Positions 37,453 through 47,524 of a stretch of DNA of 64,000 nucleotides are shown piece by piece. Positions within the stretch are counted from its first letter, which is position 1. Every line of letters starts with the position of its first letter. The translations under genes were made by a program, and so were the position numbers. Origin of the DNA: Begonia masoniana (Eukaryota > Streptophyta > Magnoliopsida > Cucurbitales > Begoniaceae); assembly GCA_022432975.1 (NCBI GenBank), contig CM039503.1:47719259-47783258 (forward strand), in the 5' to 3' direction. The notes under the pieces were generated by a model. It was not told where the DNA came from, made no database searches, and saw only the letters and a list, made by a program, of their open reading frames with translations.

Positions 37453-38124
37453 CTTATCTTATGTTTCAACGACGGATTCACAATTCTAAGAAGCAATATT
37501 TTCAAAACAATTGCACTTAGTGACCGTGCTTATAAACAGATAGGAAAAGGAGAAAAGAGAGAAGGAGCGTACCGTCAGCTCAGCGGAGGCTAACTGCAAA
37601 AGGCAAGAGAGTGATGAAAGACGGATGCAGAAACCCTAGTTTTCTACATCTTGGCAACCTGATTGGGCTTCACAAGAAGGCCCACTAACATCTAACCCAA
37701 CCTTATAGATATTATAGTAAAATTACGTTTCTAACCTCTACACTCTCAGAATTTAACAATTTTACTCCACCGACACGTGTCGCGTGACAGTATTATTACC
37801 TAAACGAGGCAGATATATTAATAAGCAGGAATAGTGGTGTAAAGGGGAAATTATGTCACTGTCACGTTGCCTGTCCCCCTGCTGGCTTAGCACTTTATCA
37901 CGTATTATTATTTATGATTCTCCTATTTTTTGCTTCATTAATTAAAGTAATTGTCTGGTTACGCTACCTGAGCAAACTGACTGTTGATGTTCATAATTAT
38001 TATTTTAAAATTGGGTGGCAATAAGAGTAATTTCTACCAAAACTAGTGGCCTTTTTCAAGCAGATTTGAGTTATATTCCACGGCACTTACGATGCTTCTT
38101 TTTCCTCTCAAAGCAAAAGCAGAA
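37453..38124. promoter_or_regulatory. Shared upstream region of eS21 and RALF
   Basis: Divergent spacing of 672 bp between the eS21 start (minus) and the RALF start (plus). The eS21 leader probably ends near 37620. The remainder includes a CACGTGTCGCGTG patch (about 37773-37785) that contains an ACGT (G-box-like) core. Confidence 0.5.
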
Positions 38125-38508
38125 ATGGGGAGCTTGAATCTCCATAGCCTTCTTCTCTCCTGTGCAATCTTGACCGTCGGTACTATACTACTGTCTTCAG
38201 CAGCCGTTGATTTCAGCGGGGAGGGGCAGCCGCTGTACATTCCTGTGAAATCAGAGGAGTGCCGAGGCTCCATCGCCGAGTGCATGATGGTGGGCAGCGA
38301 CCTGTCTGGGCTAGAAATGGAGTTCGAGATGGATTCAGAGATCAACCGGCGCATTCTAGCAACGTCGAGGTATATCAGCTACGAGGCGCTGAGGAGAAAC
38401 AGCGTACCGTGCTCCAGGCGAGGTGCGTCCTACTACAATTGCAAGCCTGGGGCTCAGGCAAACCCCTACTCGCGCGGCTGCAGCGCCATTACCCGCTGCC
38501 GGAGCTAA
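38125..38508 (+). CDS. RALF peptide hormone precursor (RALF1/33-like)
   Basis: A single-exon gene for a 127-residue secreted precursor of Rapid Alkalinization Factor, an apoplastic peptide that acts through CrRLK1L (FERONIA-type) receptors. A signal peptide covers about residues 1-27. An acidic propeptide leads to the S1P-type cleavage site RRIL (75-78). The mature peptide starts at about residue 79 with ATSRYISYEALRRNSVPC, so it contains the receptor-binding YISY motif (83-86). The four conserved cysteines are C96, C106, C119 and C125, with YYNCKPGAQANPYSRGCS and the CR end. I chose the ATG at 38125 over an in-frame one at 38092 because it gives a proper signal peptide start. No disruption. 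Confidence 0.97.
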   Translation: MGSLNLHSLLLSCAILTVGTILLSSAAVDFSGEGQPLYIPVKSEECRGSIAECMMVGSDLSGLEMEFEMDSEINRRILATSRYISYEALRRNSVPCSRRGASYYNCKPGAQANPYSRGCSAITRCRS

Positions 38509-38877
38509 TTTGATTTTGGTTTTAAACTTATTTATTTATAATTATGGTGTGAGATGTCGGTGATATTACGCATGGTAAACAAAATATTAGTTAGTTAATG
38601 AATTATTTGTGTGGTTAATCAAAGTTTATGAAATTCAAATAGTTATCAAGATACATACAAATGGGAAGGATGATCTTCTAACCGTGTGGTGTGTATTTTT
38701 TTCAATTAGTAAAATTATAAAATATGGTTGGTCAAATTTGTGCTAATATTTAAAAGATAAAAATGATAATTGTGGTGCATGAGCTGTGGTGGAGTTGGTC
38801 CAGAGAACATTTATTTCGGTAGGAGTGCTTTTTTTTTTTTTTTTACATAGTAATATGATGATTATATTTTAATTTTA
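38509..38877. other. RALF 3' UTR and intergenic DNA
   Basis: AT-rich, with a T run at 38830-38844. No gene. Confidence 0.5.
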
Positions 38878-39725
38878 GGGTAATTATCAATTTGAACCCT
38901 CTATTATGCACTGTATTTCAGTTAGCCCTCTGTACTAAAAACATCGGCAAACCGAACTCTGTACTTTGATTCTGTTATCAGTTATGACATTCTATCAACA
39001 ATTTCGTTAAACACTTATTTAAAAAATTACCAAACAATATTAGATTCACTTGAAATTTTTGCTACATGTTCACTACTTAATGAGATAATCTGAAACTTTT
39101 CGTTATTTTTTAGCATATGTACAATTTATTGTAATTTTATTTTAGTATTTCATAAACATACTATAATAAATCATACAAGTTTTAGAAAATTACAAAAAAA
39201 AAAATTTATTATCTACTTATGATGTGGTGAACATGTGGAAAAAGTTTCAAATAAATCAAATATCTTTTGGTATTTTTTAAATTAATTTTAGTTTCTTCTT
39301 TACTTTATAAATTAATTTTTAAAAAAATACCAAACGATATTTGATTTATTTGAAAAAATTTCTTTATATTCAACCTATTATGGGTAGATAAAAAAAACAT
39401 TTCGTGATTTTATAAAATTTATATGATTTATTATAATATTTTTATAAATTTCTAAAATAAAATAACAATAAATGGCATATGTGTTACAAAATCATGAAAA
39501 TTTTTATATTATCTCCTCATTAAGTAGTGAACATGTGGTAAAAATTTCAACTGAATCCAATATCATTTGATAATTTTTTAAATGAGGATTTAATGAAATT
39601 ATTGATAGAATATCACAATTAATAACAGAATCAAAAAACAGAATTCGATTTGCCGATTTTTTTTAATATAAAAGACTAACTGAAATACAGTGCATGGTAC
39701 AAGATTCAAATCGATAATTTATACA
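38878..39725. mobile_element. Hairpin MITE copy 1 (about 850 bp)
   Basis: It starts GGGTAATTATCAATTTGAACCC and ends with the inverse (ATTCAAATCGATAATTTA). The two halves are inverted copies of each other along nearly the whole length: the pairs CTGTACTTTGATTCTGTTATC and GATAACAGAATCAAAGTAC-like segments mirror one another. The same element recurs at 53645 and 55739. This copy is diverged and no target duplication is clear. No coding potential. Confidence 0.85.
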
Positions 39726-40157
39726 ATACAAGTATCAGACTCTTAAAAGTAACTAATAAATTAGAACTTTATTGAAGGACAAAGTGGCGTGCATGATAAG
39801 TGTGCTTTTGAAAGAAAGGCACATAAAAGGAACTGACACGTCTCTCTCAGGACCACCGTTGGGAAAAGGAAGCTATACACCACAAACTAAATTTGAATTA
39901 TAACAATCCTGAAATAAACATTATCTTCCAATTTCAATCATCAACTTATCGATACAACCATTATACTTGATCATGTTTCATTATCCCTGTAACAATTTTG
40001 ACCAAGTTTTTTAAAAGACTAAAAGTCTCTACACCAACAAAAGAAACCACAATAGTCTCATAGATGAGCGAAGTCTATATCATGACAAGCTTCAATAAAT
40101 GCCTCAAATGTGACCTCTCTCGAGCCACTAAACATTCATCTTTTATCATTTTTTCAA
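39726..40157. other. Short intergenic spacer
   Basis: Nothing recognised between the MITE and the MULE-like element, apart from the 9-base T run and CAA duplication at 40149-40157. Confidence 0.5.
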
Positions 40158-41482
40158 GGGAAAAAATGTAAAATAGGGATTCATGTTTAGGAAATAGGTA
40201 AAAAAAAGAAAGATGTTTGGTTTTAGGCAAAAAAGGAAAAGATATTTGAGAAATAAGCAAAAAAAGAAAAAATTGGCGATTTTTTATTTTAAGCACGGCG
40301 AGAGGCCGGCTGGTCCGAGAGGCCGGCTGGTCCATCAGACCAGCCGGCCTCTCTAGTTTTTTATTAAAAAAATTAATTTTTTATTAATTATTACAAATTT
40401 AATTTTTACTAGAGGCCGGCTGATCTAATGGACCAGTCGGCCTCTCCTTAATATTTTAATAAAAAAAATTAATATTTTAATAAAAAATAAATTTGTTTAA
40501 TAAAAAATTAATTTTTAAATAAAAAATGAATTTTTTTAATAAAAACTTAAATTTTTTAATAAAAAATTAATTTTTTTAATAAAAAAAGAGAGAGGCCAGT
40601 TGAGCCAAAAATAAAGGATCGGACCAGCCGGCCTCTCCACCCCTATAAAAATCGCTCTCCCCCATTCAAATTCACACCTTCAAACATCTCTCGAATATTT
40701 TCCTACACCTCGAATATTTTCTACTCCGGTGATATTATTAATTCATTAATAAATTGTTTATCCTTAAAAAATTAAACTACTATAAAAAATTTAAAAAAAA
40801 TTAAGAAAAAAACTCTGTATATACCCTATTATCAAGAGCAGCGGCATTGCGTTCACGTACTGATATAATTCATGGTGCACCGCGATCCTTGCAAGTTTCT
40901 CAGCGCTAATTGGAGGTGTGAATTTGAATGGGGGAGAGCGATTTTTATAGGGGTGGAGAGGCCGGCTGGTCCGATCGGACCAGCCAGCCTCTCCTTTATT
41001 TTTGGCTCAACCGGAGTCTCTCTTTTTTATTAAAAAAATTAATTTTTTATTAAAACAAGTTAGTTTTTTATTAAAAAAATTCATTTTTTATTTAAAAAAT
41101 TAATTTTTTATTAAACAAATTTGAGAGGTCGGCTGGTCTGATGGACCAGCCGGCCTCTCCTTAATTTTTTAATTAAAAAATTAATATTTTAATAAAAAAT
41201 AAATTTTTTAACAAAAATCTAATTTTTTTAAGGATTAAGTGCAAAAAAAAGCTTCAACTATCGAAAAAGTGCAAAAAAAAAAGCTTCAACTATGAAAAGT
41301 GCAAAATAAAGCTATGTGGGGGACCACTCACCCCCGCAGAGGGTGCAACGGGTACCCGCCTGATGCGGAGGGTCACGCGGGTAACCGCTGACCCTCAGGG
41401 TCAGGCGGGTACCCATTGTTTCTACGCGGTCCCCCGCCTAGCACCAAACTACATTGCAGCCATAAAATTCCGAGGCCAAACT
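40158..41482. repeat. Left inverted arm of the MULE-like element
   Basis: The outer 140 bases and the 41225-41482 portion match the right arm in inverted order. About 40365-41220 has no counterpart on the right: it is an expansion built of AT-rich spacers and repeated AGAGGCCGGCTGGTCC / GGACCAGCCGGCCTCT palindromes (near 40308, 40330, 40412, 40622, 40965 and 41124). Confidence 0.82.
40590..41012. repeat. Fold-back palindrome inside the left arm
   Basis: Arms of about 95 bp, 40600-40685 and 40910-41005, are inverted copies (each contains CCTATAAAAATCGCTCTCCC or its complement, and the GGCCGGCTGGTCC block). The unique loop of about 230 bp (40686-40909) contains no gene. The whole could be an independent fold-back insertion. 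Confidence 0.8.
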
Positions 41483-44150
41483 GCAGTGACAAACTTCGAC
41501 ATGAATCGATACAAGGTAACAACCATTTTAGAAATCAACTCTTTACCCATCGGAGGAGGAGCAGCAAAAAGATTGAAAGGAGCTCAAGCCATTGAATCGG
41601 TGAGAAAACGTGAAGAAATGATAGCTCTAGCTTCTCGCTTTCACCATTGTGCCTCTGGTGAATCTTCTGCTAGGGTTCCGCTTCAATCTTTTGAGCAATC
41701 TTTTTCGTTGATTTATTTGCAAAATCGAGAAATCTCTCATTTTTCTTGTAACACCCGGTTTCAATCAAACCGAATTTAACTTATCAATTAATAATGTGCA
41801 ATTTCATGGAAGAATTAGGAGAATTATTGATTAGGTTAATGAGTGACTAAGCAAGGGCATTTATGTAAATTGAAAATTTAAAAGTGGATAACGTATTTAA
41901 AGAATGAGGGATTGGGTTTAATGCACTGTAGCCGCCACCATTTCACACTTTTCTCTTCGGGTTTTCAGCTCAAGCAGTCGAGCTCTCTATGCGATTTTCC
42001 TCGCCCGATTCTCCTTCAAACTAGGTAAGTTTTCCCTTCATTTTCTTGAGATTTTAGTGGCTAGATAGCAGAAAAAGTGCAATGTGTGTATTTTTGATAA
42101 CTGTGAGTGAGTTGAGTTCGGGTTTAGAGTTGAGCCGAGAATGTACGATGACCAGAGCTTCCAAACTAGCTCCTTAGATTTCTGAATGATATACAGGGTA
42201 AGGTTAGTGATGATCTAATCGGTATTCTGCTTATGACATTAGGTGAACAGGGCTTCACGAGTAGTTGTAACCGAGCATTTCTAGGAGAGCCAGGTAAGTA
42301 AAGTATGCTTGTGCCTTCGGGCCTACTTCACAAAACGTTAGGGTTTGTTGCTTGATTGTGTTGGTACGTCATGCATCATATTTCCAAAATATGCGAAAAT
42401 GAATTTTACATGAAATGGCATGGTAAGGAATGAACATATTGAAACAGCTATGTGAAACAGATATACTGTTAAGGGAAATAATCCGCCCCTTAATGAGACA
42501 GTGGATGCTTATACTTTGGGAAAATTGATCCAACTCTCAATTTCACAGGGGGATCTGAACAGTTATGTGCATCATATTTACTATTAAGAGAATTAATCCA
42601 ACCCTTAATGAGTCAGTGGATAATTATACTTTAGGAGAAATGATCCAACTCCTAATTTTACAGGGGGATCTGAACAGAAACGAATGCAAATGCAACAGAG
42701 ATGTGAAAGTAGAAACTGCATTGTTTAGGGAATTGTATTTCAATGTTCCATTTCATCATTGCTTTACTTGCTTAGCATTAGGCTAATAGATGAGTTTTGT
42801 GATGTAGGTGAAGAGGTGACAGCAGGTGAATCCTATGAGTTTGCTAAGGAATAGGCTGGTTGGAGGAGTACATTCATGCCTCGACTTGGTGGACTGATGG
42901 GGCGGTTTAACTGGTGTCTGTAGATGAGGAGGTTTAGTGAACCATGGTTTTATTTAAGTATGTCGAGTTTCTTTTTTATGACAGAAATGATTTTAAGGTT
43001 TAATTGCATTTTTTAGACTACTATGTTATTAGCATTCTGTTGGTTTTAATATTTGTTTTTACTGGAGTTTGAGTAGTGAAAGGAGTTGAATTGTTTCTGA
43101 ATGATTTCAGTAAAGTGAGTAAATTCTTTTCTGCAGTTAGAGTTGTGTTGTATAGCAAGAAGTTATCGGCATGTCGCTCTACTCTCCATCGGTAGATGAC
43201 GTTTATCGGTAGGTGTTAGTTATAGTGATGTTGTCTATCGGAAGATGTGAGTAGAAAATTTGTCGTTTAGTGATCGGTACATGAAGTTTATTTAATCGGA
43301 TGATGTAGGTTTAATTTTTACAGGAAGATGTAGATTTTGCGTTACTGGTAGGAAAGGGTATTATGCTTTATCGTTTAGTGATCGACATATATAGTTTATT
43401 CTGTCGGAAGGAGTGAATGAGAGATTTTTGTCGTTTTGTCATCGGTAGATGCGAGTCGCAAAACTTGTCGTTTTGCGATCGGTTGAAGTTGGATATTTGA
43501 TTTATCCAACTGACGTCATTGGTAGATGCAGCCCACTGAGTGATGTCTTTTGTTTCCAGCCCTCTATCGGTCGATGTCATCGGTAGAAGCCTTCTATTTT
43601 CTGTTTCTGCTTCTTCCGTTGACTTCACTCATCGGCAGATGCGTTTGACTTCTACAACTTCTCAAGCATTTCATGATTTAAACCTCCATTTCTTTTGGCA
43701 GATTATTTCTCAACACTCCAAACGATTGTTTTAGCAATGTTTCACAGTTTTGTTTAACGCTACTGTTGTTCAAATGATTTCCGCTGCAAGTTTTAAATGT
43801 CTTGGAGATTTTAGCTTATGTCAAATGTTGAAATTTCTTGGTCATGTATGGGCTTTTAGGGTAACGAATCGAGTTCAGATAACTTGGGGCGTTACATTTC
43901 TCAAGACCCATCATCGTTTCAGCAGAGTTATCTTCATCAACTGCAATTTCCTCACAAGAATTCTGGTTTTCAGGCTAACTCATTAAGCCAAAGCCCTCAG
44001 TTCTTCGATGGGCATGATTCTGGATCATCTTCTTCGTCTGTAATCATGGAGAATAACACTGGAAGAGGACTATATAACCTAGAAAATGGAAGTTGGTCCG
44101 CTGATCATCAGACTAACAACGGAGTTTTCAATACGTGGAACGAAGGTTGA
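41441..44150 (+). pseudogene. Captured AINTEGUMENTA-like (AIL/PLETHORA) AP2 fragment, split by solo LTR
   Basis: 41441-41746 encodes the second half of an AP2 repeat-2 and the following linker: [20 protein letters not shown], then [12 protein letters not shown], as in AIL/PLETHORA/BABY BOOM transcription factors. After the solo LTR (41747-43896) the same frame resumes at 43897 with a Q-, N- and S-rich C-terminal region (SFQQSYLHQLQFPHKNSG; GSSSSSVI) and ends at TGA 44148-44150. Joined across the LTR there is no stop. The start of the AP2 domain pair and the upstream exons are missing, so this is not a working gene. The homologous part looks like the last exon, with an intron-like acceptor (TTGCAG) within YIA. 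Expression from the element is not shown. Confidence 0.82.
41747..43896 (+). repeat. Solo LTR (family A), 2150 bp, in the AP2 fragment
   Basis: It begins TGTAACACCCGG, ends GGGGCGTTACA, and is flanked by a perfect TTTCT duplication (41742-41746 and 43897-43901). It shares the TATTTAA box, the CACTGTAGCCGCC leader (about 41925), diverged units of the repeat seen at 62124 (about 42470-42680) and many ATCGGWAGATG motifs (43180-43640) with the LTRs at 10481 and 61433. Confidence 0.94.
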
Positions 44151-44439
44151 GAATTTTTCCATAACTTCTGTATCGATGAAAAATGGGGCGGGTACCCGCT
44201 GCTTTGACGCGGTCCCCCTGTTTCCCGGAATTCTAGTGAGAGAAACAGGAGAGAGAGAGAGAGTTTTTGTCATCTGTGTTATATTTCCACATTCTCATTG
44301 CCAGTGTATTCAAATGGTAAGTTCTTTAATCACTCTCTGTTTTTGATATTTGTCTACTGTTGCCGGCAAAGACATAGTCTCTTCTCTCCTCCCTTTCTCT
44401 CTCTTTCTTCTGGTATTTTGTTTTAAAGTTGGGGATTAG

Positions 44440-44907
44440 GGTTTTGTCACTGCAGTTTGGCCTTGAAATTTTATGGCTGCAATGTAGTTTGGTGCTAGGC
44501 GGGGGATCGCGTAGAAACAGCGGGTACCCGCCTGACGCGAAGGGTCAGCGGTTACCCGCGTGACCCTCCGCATCAGGCTGGTACCCGTCCCAATAGGGTG
44601 GGTACCCGCTGCACCCTCTGCGGGGGGTGAGCGGTCCCCCGCAGAGCTTTATTTTATATTTTCATAGTTGAAGCTTTTTTTTGCACTTTTTGGATAGTTG
44701 AAGTTTTTTTTTGCATTTAATCCTTTTTTTAATAACAAAACTAAGAGAGGCCGGCTGGTCTGATGGACCAACCGTGCCTAAAACAACAAACCGCTAATTT
44801 TTTTTTTTGCCTATTTCTCAAACATCTTTCTCTTTTTTGTCTAAAACCAAACGTCTTTTCTTTTTTGCCTATTTCCTAAACATGAATCCCTATTTTGCAT
44901 TTTTCCC
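44440..44907. repeat. Right inverted arm of the MULE-like element
   Basis: Inverted match to the left arm: ACTGCAGTTTGGCC, GGTGCTAGGCGGGG, GGGTACCCGC, AGTTGAAGC, GGCCGGCTGGTCTGATGG, and the terminal CCTATTTTGCATTTTTCCC. The innermost 60 bases (44447-44505) are an inverted copy of the start of the AP2 fragment, so captured gene sequence is part of the terminal repeat. A further loose copy of the GGGTACCCGC block lies at 44190-44222. Confidence 0.85.
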
Positions 44908-44977
44908 TTTTTTTCAAACGATTGAAGTGTAAATATTTCTTTATAAAAGAGATTCATTTCATCAAAAAAAGACTCAA

Positions 44978-45147
44978 TTAGCCAGAATCGTCAACTGACT
45001 TAGGTTCTGCCTTTGGCTAGATCGAGACTGAAAGGTGATGGCGAACCCTCCACTTCCATTTCATACCTAAGATCGCTGATGCTTTGCTCTAATTCATCAA
45101 TCCACCTCCCAATCTCATCAAGTGCATTGCTGAAGAAGATTTTGCAC
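44978..45147 (-). pseudogene. Heat shock factor-binding protein (HSBP) fragment
   Basis: On the minus strand, after a TTTCTGCAG acceptor-like sequence, VQNLLQQ is followed directly (out of frame) by DEIGRWIDELEQSISDLR-EM-VEGSPSPF, and, after another frame change, EPKSVDDSG and a stop. This is the trimerising coiled-coil core and C-terminus of HSBP, the small HSF1 inhibitor. About a dozen residues between LLQQ and IDE are deleted, and two frame breaks disable it. The intron-like sequence before it argues for a genomic duplicate, not a retrocopy. It lies 70 bp outside the MULE-like element. Confidence 0.8.
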
Positions 45148-46777
45148 CTGCAGAAAGCAATAAAATACCTGAGAGAAAATAAGAATAAACAATACAAGAA
45201 ATGCAGTAACAATTAAATGACGCTACGGTAGTCTATTATGAATAAATTAAATATAATTGTGGAATATATCAAATCTTGAATATTTCAAACTTATTTATTT
45301 CTATTTAATGATTAGTTTATAATCATTAATAATATATTATTAATGTTTGTGCTTAAATGACTAGAAAATTTAAAAGACTAGTGCATTTGTCACTTCTTAA
45401 GAGAAAAAGAGAAATTGTTTCTTAAGAAAAAATAATTAATTTGTCTTATTTTTATTTTTTCTAAATTCCCTCATTTCTTTCTCTCATATAATTGAATTCC
45501 CTTTAAAATAGGTGAAAAGTGTTATTTCAAAATTTTGAAGTGTTACCCTGTTTTTTTAAAATTGGATGAAGAAACTTGTGGTATGAATCTCTTTCATGTC
45601 ATGAAAAAGATTGTTAGACTTCAATAATCCGAATTTTATTTGGATTTGGCTGATGAGTTCTCTTTATAGATCTCCTTTGATGTTTTATTTTTCTTTATAA
45701 ATACATTTAAATTTGAGTCACAAAATTTATAATTATATTTTGATTTTCAGAGTAGATTATTTTTCTCAGTGTTCCTTTTAATTGTTTTTCAATATTAATT
45801 TTCGTCTTGATATGCCTTGGTAAATGACAAACTTATTTTCTCACATTATTTTCTAGACCTCTTCATCTCTGCTATTTTTCTTTATCCAGGTTATGAATAA
45901 ATTAAATGCAACTGCTAATAAGAATGGTTAAAATAGAGTATGGTACTGCAATCAACAGTGATTCTTGTCAATATGGTGCTCCAACGTTCATCCATATAAA
46001 GAATTCAGTAATTCTGAAGTTTACAACAAATCCAGAACAGGTAATGCAAATGTGGCATTTCTATTCTTCCCCATCCCTATCGAAAAAAGAACAATTACTG
46101 TAACGGAATTTTAGAAGCAAGACAGACTTTCTATTTTTCATGAATTGGAAGAGATAAAATGCCCAAAGACTAATTATATTCTTACCACGCGAAATACAGT
46201 CGGAAGTTTCAAAGCCAAAATATAATGCATGAAATTTTAACAGCAGATCCAATAAAAATCCGAACACCTTAAAAGATAATTACTAAACCATCCCTCATAG
46301 AAGTCAAAACTAAATTTTCAAAAAAATTAACTTATTGATGTAAAATATAATTATTTATGTATGCTCGACTCGTTAGACTCGATTATCTAAACTCGTTTAG
46401 CTGGCTCAGTTCGAATCGCTTAACTAGTGACTCGCTAGTATGTTCGGGTTGATTTTTTTTAGTGAACTCGTTAGGCTCAACTTGTTTAATTTTGTAGGCT
46501 CGGTGAGTCAGACATCTTATTTCATCTAGGATGTGAGATGAGTATGTTAGTTCAAAGTGGTCGAAATGATAGTTTAGTCTATCACTTTAATGCGAAAAAC
46601 GAGATCATTTTGGTTTCTAAATAAACTATTTCCCGCGTTTTTTCTTTCAATATCAATAGAAAAATATCAACAAAAAGAATTCATATATGTGATGGGTCGA
46701 GAGGTATTAATAATGAATATTAAAAAAATGAAGAAAGATCGTAATTTACTTGAAAGTAATGTTATTATAAATAACTT
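45148..46777. other. Gene-free AT-rich DNA
   Basis: No supported gene. 46371-46510 contains repeated GACTCG, CTCGTTTAG and GGCTC motifs, also found at 56905-57060 and 57390-57453, marking a shared low-copy repeat. The frame at 45906-46103 has no recognised domain. Confidence 0.5.
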
Positions 46778-47013
46778 AGTGCATGCCCATTATCGAAGAT
46801 TAAATTAAATAAAACTGATTAATAAAACACGTTAGGTCCCTTGGATGTTGGCCATGTGTTTGAATAAATGCATGATTTGGCTTCTTCTAAACTAAAGTGC
46901 ATGCCCATTATCGAAGATTAAATTAAATAAAAAATGATTAATAAAAACACGTTAGGTCCCTTGGATGTTGGCCATGTGGTTTGAATAAATGCATGATTTG
47001 GCTTCTTCCTAAA
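46778..47013. repeat. 118-bp tandem duplication
   Basis: AGTGCATGCCCATTATCGAA starts at 46778 and again at 46896, and each copy runs to GCATGATTTGGCTTCTTC. The copies differ by a few single-base indels. Lies about 500 bp upstream of the xylosyltransferase gene. Confidence 0.95.
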
Positions 47014-47524
47014 AATAATTAATTAATTTAATAAATAATTAGAATTTGTAGAAAGTCTTGTGTTCGGGTCAAAAGAATGTTTCATAATCATAGCCTATTA
47101 CTTGGTACTTAGATTTACCTTAATTAATTAATTAATTAATGGGAGACAGGTAGTTCCAGCAAATCGCAAATTAACTATATTTAAACAACGACGTCGTATA
47201 ACACGGAGTTTTAACAGTCCGTTTCATCTGTCCGATGTGGTTGGTGGAACGACGACGTTGGTTGTCTCTTTCTAGTTTCTATTTTCTAATTAGGAAATTT
47301 GTCGGAATCCTCACTCTGCTTCCTCGTTTTATCTTTTCTTCCTTCCTTATTCTTCGTTCTTCGTTCTTCGTCGCCACCCTGACCGTCTCTTTCCCTACCG
47401 CTCCGATCTGTAAGGTGGGTCTTTGGTAGTTTCAGATCCTGAGAGTGAGATTTTTGTTTTTGGTCTTATTTTTGGTTTTGGAGTTGGATCGGCCGCTTGG
47501 TTAGCTCAACTTGGCCTGTCAAAA
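47014..47524 (+). promoter_or_regulatory. Promoter and 5' UTR of the xylosyltransferase gene
   Basis: It contains a TATTTAAAC box at about 47176 and a pyrimidine-rich leader (47270-47400) typical of plant 5' UTRs. An in-frame upstream extension to 47423 exists, but family members start at 47525. Confidence 0.5.

Larger units (their letters stand above)
40158..44907. mobile_element. Mutator-like TIR element with captured AP2 gene fragment
   Basis: Long inverted arms bound this element. The left end reads GGGAAAAAATGTAAAATAGG and the right end, inverted, GGGAAAAATGCAAAATAGG. The flanks TTTTTTCAA (40149-40157) and TTTTTTTCAA (44908-44917) look like a 9-bp duplication with one T of slippage, the Mutator hallmark. 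The arms continue inward as matching blocks: a GGCCGGCTGGTC block, a GCTTCAACTAT block and a GC-rich GGGTACCCGC block (left 41250-41480, right 44440-44700). Between them lies part of an AINTEGUMENTA-like gene, split by a solo LTR. Without the LTR the element is about 2.6 kb. No transposase is present, so it is a non-autonomous, Pack-MULE-like element. Confidence 0.82.
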
